From JBLMXQ01 sp050257855 (GTDB taxonomy: Bacteria > Acidobacteriota > Vicinamibacteria > Vicinamibacterales > CAVVIG01), in the NCBI GenBank assembly GCA_050257855.1, contig JBLMXQ010000139.1, positions 62,001-126,000 on the forward strand: 64,000 nt of DNA. The letters run 5' to 3'. This document shows, one piece after another, positions 21,378 through 28,799 of the stretch. The first letter of the stretch is position 1. Each line of letters opens with the position of its first letter. A program made the position numbers and the translations under genes. The notes beneath the pieces were generated by a model. It did no database searches. It was given only the letters and a program-made list of their open reading frames with translations, and was not told the DNA's origin.

Positions 21378-22024
21378 CGCCCGACCACGGCGCGATCGAA
21401 CGCCCTGAACAGGAGCTCGCTCCGAGCATCCAGCGAACCGCCCGCCGTGCAGCACACGATATTCCCGCGCACTTGCCCACGCGCCAGGATTGCGCATCGA
21501 TCGCAGACAGCGGCGAGGTCGTAGATGCGATGCGACGACACGACGATGGCCGTGCCTTCAGCGCGCGCGGCGATCAACGCCGCGGTGAGCCACCGCGTTG
21601 ATTCGGGATCCAGGCCCTCCCAGGGCTCGTCGAGAATCAGCAGCGAGATCGACGAACGAGCCAGCATCGCCTCGAGGCCGGCGCGCTGTCGCGTGCCGCG
21701 CGACAACACGCCGAACGCGCGGCCGGCGCCGGCGCGGGAAATGCCCGTCCAGAGCTGCGCCCAGGCGCAATCGCGGACGCCGGGCGGCAGCGTCCGCTCC
21801 CCTCCGAAGTACACGGTGCGCTCGGCGCCCGGCTGCGCGACCCATCGAGCACCGTGCTGCGGGCGAATCAGGCCCGCAAGAATTCGCAACAGGGTGGTCT
21901 TGCCGGCGCCGTTCGGTCCGACCAGTCCCAGCACTTCGCCGCGATCGACCGACAGCGACACGTTTTTCAGCGCGATGTGCCGGCCGTAAGCTCTCGTGAC
22001 GTGCCGGAGCTCCGCGGCCGTCAT
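21374..22024 (-). CDS. ABC transporter ATP-binding protein
   Basis: Nucleotide-binding subunit of 216 residues, short for the family. Walker A GPNGAGKT is at 36-43, Walker B LLILDEP near 128-134 and the switch histidine in SSHRI at 165. Two features are off-consensus: the signature is LSRGTRQRA (107-115) instead of LSGGQ, and the Q-loop position reads FGGERT, with no glutamine visible. The ATG at 22024 overlaps the permease stop (ATGA) and the stop overlaps the next start (GTGA). It likely energises the permease encoded just upstream, exporting an unknown substrate. Confidence 0.88.
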   Translation of the reverse strand: MTAAELRHVTRAYGRHIALKNVSLSVDRGEVLGLVGPNGAGKTTLLRILAGLIRPQHGARWVAQPGAERTVYFGGERTLPPGVRDCAWAQLWTGISRAGAGRAFGVLSRGTRQRAGLEAMLARSSISLLILDEPWEGLDPESTRWLTAALIAARAEGTAIVVSSHRIYDLAAVCDRCAILARGQVRGNIVCCTAGGSLDARSELLFRAFDRAVVGR

Positions 22025-22731
22025 CTGGCTGCCTCCTCGAGGGCAGCGTCGAACCAGGCGATCGCTCCGGCGGCAATCGTCCAGGCCGCCGCACAGAGAA
22101 CGACCGTCAGCACCAGCGTGCGGCCGCCAGGCGGCGCAGCCGTCGACGTCAGCAGAAATGGACATGCCACGCCTGCGAGCGCCGTCTTGCCCGACGTCAG
22201 CCAGTCGCCGCCGCCCTGCTCGAACAGCGCATGCAGACTGCCGACCCACCGGCCGCCGGCCAGCACGAGCAGGCCGGCGGCCCACAGCGTGCCGCCCGCA
22301 TACTGGGTCGTCGGAACCGAAACCGCCCACGACCACGTGGAGACGCACAGCAGCGCCGCCGTCGCGCCCGCGGTGACGAGGGACGGACGGGCGCCAGGAC
22401 GCAGCGCCCACTGCAGCGTGGCGAGCGTCGTCCAGACGGCCAGGCCTGGCAGCGCGGCCACGAGCCAGTGCCCTGCCGCTACGGGCCACCGATTGCGCCG
22501 GCCGGCAAGAATCGGGTCGAAGTGCCCGCGGAGGAGGCGGTCGCGATATCCGACGGACGCGCCGAACATCTGCACGAACAACACGAGGGCGAGCACCTGG
22601 CCGGAATCCTGTTCGCCGGTGTAAACTTCCCAGAGCGCAAACCCGACGACGGCAAGCCAGGCGATCAACATCTCGGGTGCAGGGCGCAGCACGGTCAGGA
22701 AATATCGAACGGGCGTCACGCGCGCTCTCAT
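22021..22731 (-). CDS. ABC-2-like integral membrane protein
   Basis: Hydrophobic 236-residue protein with about six predicted membrane segments, for example MLIAWLAVVGFALW, VLALVLFVQMFGASVGY, WLVAALPGLAVWTTLATL and LVLTVVLCAAAWTIAAGAIA. No named family is evident, but size, topology and overlap with the ATPase gene mark it as the membrane partner of an ABC exporter. Start ATG at 22731 overlaps the stop of the 301-residue gene (ATGA). Substrate unknown. Confidence 0.75.
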   Translation of the reverse strand: MRARVTPVRYFLTVLRPAPEMLIAWLAVVGFALWEVYTGEQDSGQVLALVLFVQMFGASVGYRDRLLRGHFDPILAGRRNRWPVAAGHWLVAALPGLAVWTTLATLQWALRPGARPSLVTAGATAALLCVSTWSWAVSVPTTQYAGGTLWAAGLLVLAGGRWVGSLHALFEQGGGDWLTSGKTALAGVACPFLLTSTAAPPGGRTLVLTVVLCAAAWTIAAGAIAWFDAALEEAAR

Positions 22732-23633
22732 CGGACCATCACCTCCATCAATCGACCGTCGGATGCGAGGAGAACACAGCGGTTCTCCGTCGCGCCCACA
22801 AGCAAGCGCGCAGAAGGAGTGACGTCCAGCGCCGCGCGCACTTGATACCTGGCATCCAGGCGGAGCAGGCGACCGGCGACCCGGTGGCCGCCTTCCGGGC
22901 GGATGGACGTGACGAGCACCCATGCGCCGTCGCGCACGAGCGCCACGTCCCAGATGGGCACCAGCGGGTCGGCGAATGCGGACCTCAGCGACTGGAGGTC
23001 GATTCGTCGCGCTTCGCTCCCGTTTGACACGAGCATCCGATCGTCGTCGGCAAACCAGCACGGGATTGCGCCGGCGTACGGCAGGCCGCAGGTCACCAGG
23101 TTGCGCGTCAGCTCGTCTTCGCGAGACCCGGCCTTGCGGTTTACCAGGCCGGGCCATGGCACCCTGTCCCGCGGACGTCGCGGGCGGCCGGTGGTGAGCG
23201 CAGGTGCCCCAATCCGGAGCGGCAGTTCCTGGTACAACAGGCGGTCCGCGAGACCGAACAGCGCCATCCGCGGCTGTGGCACAGCCACGCGCGCGGCAAT
23301 CCGACCGTCACGTCCGAGTTCCGCGAGATCGTCGGGGTCGGCCATCGTCCACAACGAACCGTCGGCCAGACACGCCAGCCCCCAGGGCCTTTCGCCGGTC
23401 TGGAACCCCCGAACCTGACGGACACTCATCTGCAGCGCGTCGGGCGACGTCTCCACCAGGTCGAGCGAGTCGGTCAGCAGAAACGTGGAGGCGCCGCACG
23501 ACGCACGCCCGACGATGAGGGTTGCCGGCGCGCGCCCCCCGGAGGCCGCGACACGCGGAACGAGCATCGTCTGGGGCAGGCGGTGAGCGCCGGCAAGCGA
23601 TGCGAGCATGAACAGCGGAATCAGATGCTCCAT
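22728..23633 (-). CDS. Exported protein of unknown function, possible beta-propeller
   Basis: Unrecognised 301-residue protein. A short hydrophobic N-terminus (MEHLIPLFMLASLAGAHR) looks like a signal peptide. The remainder is rich in short beta-prone segments with recurrent DG/ADGSLW, RDGAWVLVTS and ASDGRLMEV turns, as in NHL or YVTN-type propellers, and has a few cysteines (SCGAST, LACLADG, VTCGLPY, PCWFADD). The ATG at 23633 follows the terminator of the small peptide gene by 17 bases with no strong ribosome site. It is the first of four overlapping genes and may bind the substrate of the adjacent ABC transporter; that role is inference. Confidence 0.65.
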   Translation of the reverse strand: MEHLIPLFMLASLAGAHRLPQTMLVPRVAASGGRAPATLIVGRASCGASTFLLTDSLDLVETSPDALQMSVRQVRGFQTGERPWGLACLADGSLWTMADPDDLAELGRDGRIAARVAVPQPRMALFGLADRLLYQELPLRIGAPALTTGRPRRPRDRVPWPGLVNRKAGSREDELTRNLVTCGLPYAGAIPCWFADDDRMLVSNGSEARRIDLQSLRSAFADPLVPIWDVALVRDGAWVLVTSIRPEGGHRVAGRLLRLDARYQVRAALDVTPSARLLVGATENRCVLLASDGRLMEVMVR

Positions 23634-23650
23634 ATGGCGATTGAAGAAGA

Positions 23651-23673
23651 CCGGGCGGAGCGTCTCCGCCCGG
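23651..23673 (-). terminator. Intrinsic terminator after the 77-residue peptide gene
   Basis: CCGGGCGGAG (23651-23660) and CTCCGCCCGG (23664-23673) form a perfect 10-base stem with a 3-base loop. Read on the minus strand it is followed by TCTTCTTC. It starts 6 bases after the stop of the small secreted peptide gene and precedes the transporter operon, so it would end or attenuate the peptide transcript, giving more peptide than transporter mRNA. Confidence 0.75.
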
Positions 23674-23679
23674 TACGGG

Positions 23680-23913
23680 TTACCGGCCGAAGATCGCGCG
23701 ACGCGTGCAGTCGATGAACGCCAGCTCGCAGTCCGCGCCGGCGAGTGAACGACTGGCCCAGTCCGCCCGTCCGGCTGCTTTGAGGTAGCAGTCGCGCAGA
23801 TCCTGGAAGCAGGTGATGTTGGCCGCAGCCGGCCTGCCGGTCCCCAGCAGGAGGACGGCGGCAAGCAGGGCGGGGACGAGCGACAGCAGGCGCGTGGTGA
23901 GCGTTCTGGACAT
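23680..23913 (-). CDS. Small secreted four-cysteine peptide
   Basis: A 77-residue product with a clear signal peptide (SLVPALLAAVLLLGTGRPAAA, cleavage after about residue 31) and a mature part of about 46 residues. The mature region has four cysteines in two CX6C pairs, CFQDLRDC and CELAFIDC, separated by about 22 residues, suggesting a disulfide-stabilised helical hairpin. AGAGGAG lies 6 bases before the ATG at 23913. A strong terminator follows directly. No family recognised. Its position between a regulator and an ABC transporter operon makes it a candidate exported effector or signal. Confidence 0.65.
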   Translation of the reverse strand: MSRTLTTRLLSLVPALLAAVLLLGTGRPAAANITCFQDLRDCYLKAAGRADWASRSLAGADCELAFIDCTRRAIFGR

Positions 23914-24057
23914 GGTGCTCCTCTGGACCAGCGGTCCGCACATACCCCACAACGGGGATGTGCACAGAGGCAAACGCGCGACCTCGCGGCAGGATGCCGC
24001 CCTGTCTCGTCCGCCCGGTTTCGCCGAAGACGCGCGGCGATGCGGCGTATGACAACC

Positions 24058-25533
24058 TCATTCCGTCGATACCACCTCCGAGTCGTCGTCCGGATCGCCG
24101 GCCCGGACCGACGGCGCCGACGCGGCGGTCATCGGCCCGTCGGACGCCCACGCGGCCGGCGGCGTATCCTCGCCCGGCGGACGCAAGTAGGCCTGCAGCG
24201 TGTGATAGCTGATCGAGAGCACCCGGCAGGCTTCGCGTTTGTTGCCGCCACACCGATCGAGCACGAGCCTCGCGTAACGGCCGGCCCAGGCGCGAAGCGA
24301 CTCGCCGCGCGCGAGCGATGGCGCCAGCACGGTGGCGTAGTCACCACACACGGCCGACGGCAGGTCTTCCAGCGTGATGACGTCGGACTGCGCCAGCGCG
24401 ACCGTCCGTTCCATCAGCCTTTCGAGCTCGCGAACGTTGCCCGGCCACTCGTACTCGAGCAGCGCCTCGGCGACCGAGGGCGAGAGCCGGAGCGGACGCG
24501 ACGCACGGTGTCGCTCGAGAAAGTAGTTCGCCAGCTCCAGGATGTCCGGGCGCCGCTCGCGAAGCGGCGGCACGTAGACGTCGACGCCGCTCAATCGATA
24601 ATAGAGGTCCGCACGGAACAGCTTCCGCTCCACCATTTCGGACAAGCTGCGATTCGTCGCGGCGACAACGCGAATGTCGACGCGGCGCTGGCCGTGTCCA
24701 CCGACTCGCTCGACCGACAGGTCCTGGATGACTCGCAGCAGCTTGGCTTGCGCCGACAGCGACAGATCCGCAACCTCGTCGAGGAACAGCGTGCCGCCAT
24801 CGGCGTGTTCGAACTTGCCGCGCCGGCCGCGCACGCCGGTGGCCGTCCGGTCCTCGATGCCGAACAACTCGGCCTCGAGCAGGGTTTCGACGAGCGCAGC
24901 GCAGTTGATCGCCACGAACGGTCCCGTGCGGCGGCGGCTCAACTCGTGAAGCTGCCGTGCCACCAGTTCCTTGCCCACCCCGCTCTCGCCCTGAATGAGA
25001 ACGGTGAAATCCGTGCAGGCGACACGCTCCACGGCGGCGCGCAACGCGACCATCGGCGGGGTCGATCCAATGAGCGGCGCGGCGCCGTCACGGCTGCCCC
25101 GCGGCGCGCCGGTCATGACCAGGCGGGCGAGCTGTCGCCGTGCGCGCTCGACGTCCAGCAACAGTCCGGCCATCTGGGCCGCCAGGCCCAGCATCTGGAA
25201 ATCCCAGTCTCCGTGGTGGCTCCCACGATCGAACGTCGCCTCGAGCACGCTCGGAGGAATCCCGTCGGGAACCGGCACGTCGAAAGCGACCGACTCGATG
25301 CCTTCCCGGTCGCGATCCGACCATCGATCTCCCGCCTCGCGAAGGTGAATCGAGCGCGCCGGGACTACGCGACGCAAGGATTCCTCGAACGCGCTGCGCA
25401 GCGGGGCGCCTTCGGCATGCCGCTCGAAGGTGCGCGTGAGCGCCGCCGCCAACTCGCCGAGCCCGCGACGCCGTTCGCGCTGGCGTGGCGTGAACAGCGA
25501 TGCGGATTCGATCGGAGAGTGCGGCACCGTCAT
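24058..25533 (-). CDS. Enhancer-binding-protein-like AAA+ regulator lacking GAFTGA
   Basis: Transcription regulator of 491 residues with an N-terminal sensory region (about 1-150, GAF-like but not certain), a central AAA+ domain, and a C-terminal Fis-type helix-turn-helix (about 418-450, NKREACRVLSISYHTLQAYL). Walker A GESGVGKE is at 182-189 and Walker B GGTLFLDE at 246-253. The L1 loop that contacts sigma-54 (GAFTGA) is replaced by RTATGV within IEDRTATGVRGRRG at 226-239, so normal sigma-54 activation is unlikely. The ATG at 25533 is preferred because GGGAG lies 8 bases upstream; the frame is open to 25608. It reads toward the small peptide gene and may control it. Confidence 0.85.
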   Translation of the reverse strand: MTVPHSPIESASLFTPRQRERRRGLGELAAALTRTFERHAEGAPLRSAFEESLRRVVPARSIHLREAGDRWSDRDREGIESVAFDVPVPDGIPPSVLEATFDRGSHHGDWDFQMLGLAAQMAGLLLDVERARRQLARLVMTGAPRGSRDGAAPLIGSTPPMVALRAAVERVACTDFTVLIQGESGVGKELVARQLHELSRRRTGPFVAINCAALVETLLEAELFGIEDRTATGVRGRRGKFEHADGGTLFLDEVADLSLSAQAKLLRVIQDLSVERVGGHGQRRVDIRVVAATNRSLSEMVERKLFRADLYYRLSGVDVYVPPLRERRPDILELANYFLERHRASRPLRLSPSVAEALLEYEWPGNVRELERLMERTVALAQSDVITLEDLPSAVCGDYATVLAPSLARGESLRAWAGRYARLVLDRCGGNKREACRVLSISYHTLQAYLRPPGEDTPPAAWASDGPMTAASAPSVRAGDPDDDSEVVSTE

Positions 25534-25680
25534 TGAAAGACTCCCGTCTGGTGTGTGCGTGAGCAAACCAAAACAGGTGCCACGGTCCGACGAACGTGCC
25601 ATCGTCATAAAGACTGAATAAAAATCGACCGAGCGATGCTGAAAGCGGCCCGTTGCGGGTAGCGCCTACTCGGAATCCGC

Positions 25681-26037
25681 TCAAAGCACCGTTTCTATAC
25701 TGGGAATCTGATACCCGCCGCCGTCAGCCTCCGCGAACCACAGCAGGTGCCGGTCGAAGCAAATCGCCCCGCGGTAACAGACGGAACCCGACCGCAACCG
25801 CGCGACGGCGCAGCGGACCACGGTGCCGCGGACGACGACCTTGCGCCCGGCCGCGTCGATTTGAACTTCCACGGACACGCCCGGGAGCAGTCTCCGTCCG
25901 CTCTCCACGAGCATTCCGCCTGCCGACACATCCACGACAGCGACGTCGTACCCCGGTCGGACGCGCGCGGCGGCAATGCCCCGCTCGGCGGGGCCAAGTC
26001 GCGTCGCCTGGCGACGCTCGTCCTGACCGGCGATCAC
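25681..26037 (-). CDS. PilZ domain protein
   Basis: A 118-residue single PilZ domain, a cyclic-di-GMP receptor fold. Both ligand motifs are present: RRxxxR as R9-R10-QAT-R14 and DxSxxG as D37-V-S39-A-G-G42, so nucleotide binding is plausible. The GTG start at 26037 overlaps the stop of the pseudopilin gene (GTGA), which fixes the start and suggests coupling. PilZ proteins often control type IV pili or secretion, which fits the neighbour. Confidence 0.85.
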   Translation of the reverse strand: MIAGQDERRQATRLGPAERGIAAARVRPGYDVAVVDVSAGGMLVESGRRLLPGVSVEVQIDAAGRKVVVRGTVVRCAVARLRSGSVCYRGAICFDRHLLWFAEADGGGYQIPSIETVL

Positions 26038-26681
26038 GACGGGCTCCAGCGCCGGCGAATCGGATCGAACTTGAGCAGGCGGGTCCTGCCGGTCGTCCCG
26101 AAAATACGCACCACCCACTGAGTCGACCCCTTTCCGCGAATGTAGAGGCTGCCCGACGACGCGGTTCCCGAAGGCGTGAACGTCGCGGTGCCGCTCGATC
26201 CGACATGAATCGGATCCGTGCCCGGCGGCGCGCTTCCGGAATCGACTGCAGGCAGCTCCGACAACACGCCGAAGTCCACGCCTGAAAACTTCTCCGGCAG
26301 GCGCTCCGCAGGCAGCAGCTCGGCGTCGATCCCGCTTTGAATTTCCACCGTGCGGATGCCGTTGCCGTTGCCATCGACGTACGTCGTGTAGGCATACCCT
26401 TCTGCCGTACGGTCGAAACGAATGCCCACGTCGGCGGACCGGGCGATCGCTTCTGCGCGCACGCGCGCCAGACGGCCGGATATGTACCGGGCCGCGCCGG
26501 CGGCCCGATACTCGTCCAGCATTCCCAGCGTGTTCGGAATCGCGACCGCCGTCATGGTCACGATCAACCCGAGGGCGAATAGCAGCTCCACCAGGGAATA
26601 GCCTGCCCCGTTGGCGGCGCCTGCCGCGGGGAACGCGAACGGAGCCCCGCGGCGGCGGGGCTCCGTCCGAGCGATGGTCAC
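26034..26681 (-). CDS. Type IV pseudopilin, GspH/FimT-like
   Basis: Minor pilin-like protein of 215 residues. A long positively charged leader ends in Gly27, followed by the prepilin peptidase site G-YSLVELLFALGLIVTMTAVA with Glu at position 5 of the mature protein. The C-terminal GspH region (RLARVRAEAIARSADVGIRF onward) is typical. The GTG at 26681 overlaps the stop of the comEA-like gene (GTGA); no nearer start exists before the cleavage site. A 10-base hairpin lies within the leader codons. Likely part of a type IV pilus or type II-like machine encoded elsewhere. Confidence 0.82.
   Translation of the reverse strand: MTIARTEPRRRGAPFAFPAAGAANGAGYSLVELLFALGLIVTMTAVAIPNTLGMLDEYRAAGAARYISGRLARVRAEAIARSADVGIRFDRTAEGYAYTTYVDGNGNGIRTVEIQSGIDAELLPAERLPEKFSGVDFGVLSELPAVDSGSAPPGTDPIHVGSSGTATFTPSGTASSGSLYIRGKGSTQWVVRIFGTTGRTRLLKFDPIRRRWSPS
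26641..26664. other. Hairpin overlapping comEA 3' end and pseudopilin leader
   Basis: GGAGCCCCGC (26641-26650) and GCGGGGCTCC (26655-26664) form a perfect 10-base stem with a 4-base loop, starting 14 bases after the comEA-like stop and lying inside the pseudopilin leader codons. No T-run follows on the minus strand. It could attenuate transcription or block early translation of the pilin. Confidence 0.5.
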
Positions 26682-27025
26682 TTCTGGTCCGCGCCGTGCT
26701 CTGAGGCCGGCGTGGCGACCGTGATCTGACTCTTGAGCTTGAGGAAGTTCTTCTCCCCAATCCCGCGGACGTTCATCAGCTCTTCGATCTTCTTGAACGG
26801 GCCGTTCTTCTTCCGGTAGTCGATGATGCGATCGGCCGTCTTCGCGCCGATGCCAGGCAGCTTCTGGAAATCGGCGGCCGTGGCGGTGTTCAGGTTCACC
26901 ACCTGGCCCGATGTCTGCTTGGCAGACGACCGCGGGGCCTTCGCCGACGGCGTCGACTGGGCGGCCGCCGGGACAGCTGTCACGAGCAGCACGGCGGCTG
27001 CGAGCGAGAGCAACGTGCGGAACAT
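26678..27025 (-). CDS. ComEA-like helix-hairpin-helix DNA-binding protein
   Basis: Exported protein of 115 residues with a signal peptide (about 1-22, cut after AAA) and a C-terminal domain of two helix-hairpin-helix units: VNLNTATAADFQKLPGIG (43-60) and IEELMNVRGIGEKNFLKLK (80-98). This is the ComEA DNA-receptor core, which binds incoming double-stranded DNA in the periplasm of competent bacteria; a stand-alone HhH protein of other function is possible. AGGAGG lies 6 bases before the ATG at 27025. Upstream, CGGCGCC-AA-GGCGCCG (27041-27056) could form a leader hairpin. The 279-base gap up to 27304 shows no gene. Confidence 0.85.
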   Translation of the reverse strand: MFRTLLSLAAAVLLVTAVPAAAQSTPSAKAPRSSAKQTSGQVVNLNTATAADFQKLPGIGAKTADRIIDYRKKNGPFKKIEELMNVRGIGEKNFLKLKSQITVATPASEHGADQK

Positions 27026-27304
27026 GCGTCCTCCTGTGAACGGCGCCAAGGCGCCGGAAAGTGACTCCGGCCAGGCGCTCACAGGCCGAGTGGGAGGTCG
27101 GGCCCAGGCTGGTGTGTTGCCGCCGGACCGGAGTCGGCCGAACCCAGGGCAAGGTTCAGGCCGATGGAGGCGCGGCGAACGCGTGGCCGGAACCGTCTGA
27201 GGAGAAAGGAAAACGTGACGCGTGATCGCGGCGAGGGTTGCGCGAGGCGGGCAGGGATGATCGAAAACGACGCCGTCAGTTGCCGAGGGAACCGAACGCC
27301 GGGA

Positions 27305-28252
27305 TCAACGGCCGGCGGCGGCGCGCTCCTCGCGCGCCCACTCGAGCGTCTGTCGCAGGCCTTCTTCGAACGATACGTGCGGTTTGTAGCCGAGCAGGCG
27401 CTGCGCCTTCGAGATGTCCGCCAGCGAATCCCGGACGTCGCCGGCGCGCGGCGCCGCATGGATCGCCGCGATGTTCGTCCCGACGAGCTGGTTCATCGTC
27501 GCCAGCAGTTCGTTGAGCGAGACGCGGTGGCCGGTCGCGACGTTGATCACCTCTCCCGCGATGCCGGCGGCCTCCGACGCGCGCAGCACCCCGTCCACCA
27601 CGTTGGCCACGTAGGTGAAATCGCGCGTCTGCCCGCCGTCCCCGTAGATCGTCGGCTGCCGGCCCTCGAGCAGCGCCGCCGCGAAGAGCGAGATGACGCC
27701 GGAGTACGGCGACCCGGGATCCTGCCGCGGCCCGAACACGTTGAAGTACCGGATGGTCACCGTCTCGAACCCGTAGAGCGCGGTGAACATCTGGCAGTAC
27801 TGCTCCGCCACCAGCTTCTGCAGCGCGTACGGCGACAGCGGCGCGGGCACCATGTCCTCGCGCTTGGGGAGCGTCGGCGTGTCGCCGTACGCCGACGAGG
27901 ATCCCGCATAGACCAGCCGCTTCACGCCCGCGTCGCGCGCGGCCACGAGCACGTTCAGCGATGCGTCGATGTTGGCCCGGTTGGACGTGATCGGATCGCT
28001 GACCGAGCGCGGCACCGACGGGATGGCCGCCCGGTGCAGCACGTAGTCCATGCCCTCGACCGCCCGGCGCGCCACCTCGAGGTCAGCCAGGTCGCCTTCC
28101 AGGAACTCGACGTTGCCGACGCCATCGAGATTCCGGCGCCTGCCGGTCGTGAGGTTGTCGGCCACGCGGACGCGCGCGCCGCGCCGGCGGAGCTCGGCGG
28201 CGAGATGGGATCCGATGAAGCCGGCGCCGCCGGTGACGAGGTATGAAGGCAT
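27305..28252 (-). CDS. NAD-dependent UDP-sugar 4-epimerase (SDR family)
   Basis: Extended short-chain dehydrogenase of 315 residues. The Rossmann motif GGAGFIGSH is at 8-16 and the catalytic YALQK tyrosine-lysine pair follows SPLSP. The RYFNVFGPRQDP and GDGGQTRDFTYV stretches match UDP-N-acetylglucosamine or UDP-glucose 4-epimerases (WbpP/Gne type) of surface glycan pathways. It stands apart from the glycan cluster at 47-56 kb and reads away from rnpB. Substrate not determined. Confidence 0.9.
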   Translation of the reverse strand: MPSYLVTGGAGFIGSHLAAELRRRGARVRVADNLTTGRRRNLDGVGNVEFLEGDLADLEVARRAVEGMDYVLHRAAIPSVPRSVSDPITSNRANIDASLNVLVAARDAGVKRLVYAGSSSAYGDTPTLPKREDMVPAPLSPYALQKLVAEQYCQMFTALYGFETVTIRYFNVFGPRQDPGSPYSGVISLFAAALLEGRQPTIYGDGGQTRDFTYVANVVDGVLRASEAAGIAGEVINVATGHRVSLNELLATMNQLVGTNIAAIHAAPRAGDVRDSLADISKAQRLLGYKPHVSFEEGLRQTLEWAREERAAAGR

Positions 28253-28317
28253 GGTGTCGAGACTATGAGCCGCCGGGCGCAGCCTCGCGCTCCGTCACGG
28301 AAGCCAGCCGAAAAGCG

Positions 28318-28727
28318 TTGCAGCGAGCCGTAAGCCGAATTCTGTTCCTCCGCCTCCGCACCGCTTGCGCGGCGCCTCGGCGCGGCGACGACCATTCCTC
28401 TAGCCCCGCCATTGCTGGCGGGATCGAGCAGCCTACCCGGAGGCTTCGGACGGGCCGTCCTCGAACGCCTCCCTATTTGGCCTTGCTCCGTGCGGGGTTT
28501 TGCCTGCCACCGATGTTGCCACCGGCGCGGTGCGCTCTTACCGCACCTTTTCACCATTGCTTGCCCGCGTTGCCGCGGACGTCAGCTGTGTGTTTTCTGT
28601 GCCACTGTCCTTCAGGTCACCCTGACCGGGCGTTACCCGGCGCACTGCCCTGCGGAGTTCGGACTTTCCTCTCCCCGTCGCGGCGCTTGCGCACCGCGAC
28701 GGCGAGCGGTCGTCTGGCTCGCTGCAA
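28318..28727 (-). ncRNA. rnpB: RNase P RNA, bacterial type A
   Basis: Catalytic RNA that removes 5' leaders from pre-tRNA. The ends pair as a 12-base P1 helix (TTGCAGCGAGCC at the 5' end, GGCTCGCTGCAA at the 3' end). Universal elements are present in order: GAGGAAAGTCCGAACTCC, the CAGGGTGACC and GGACAGTGGCACAGAAAACA region, GGTGAAAAGGTGCGGTAAGA, GGCAAACCCC-like GGCAGGCAAAACCCC, the GCCAAATAGGGAGGC loop, and AGAATTCGGCTTACGG near the 3' end. Length is about 410 bases. No protein-coding frame here is credible. Confidence 0.97.
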
Positions 28728-28733
28728 CAAGAC

Positions 28734-28739
28734 ATTATA
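28734..28739 (-). promoter_or_regulatory. rnpB: rnpB -10 box
   Basis: A perfect TATAAT on the minus strand stands 6 bases before the predicted 5' end of RNase P RNA, ideal for transcription start there. The -35 region overlaps the hairpin at 28753-28768 and shows no good TTGACA match. Confidence 0.75.
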
Positions 28740-28752
28740 TCGCGCGGCTGTC

Positions 28753-28785
28753 GGCACCTGGAGGTGCCGCGGAGCCGTCGGCTCC
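28753..28785. terminator. Paired hairpins between response regulator and rnpB
   Basis: Two stem-loops stand side by side: GGCACCT-GG-AGGTGCC (28753-28768) and GGAGCC-GTC-GGCTCC (28771-28785). They follow the response-regulator stop (28800) and precede the rnpB promoter. There is no clear T-run, so factor-independent termination is uncertain; they may insulate rnpB from read-through. Confidence 0.45.
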
Positions 28786-28799
28786 CGGCTGGCGCCGGT

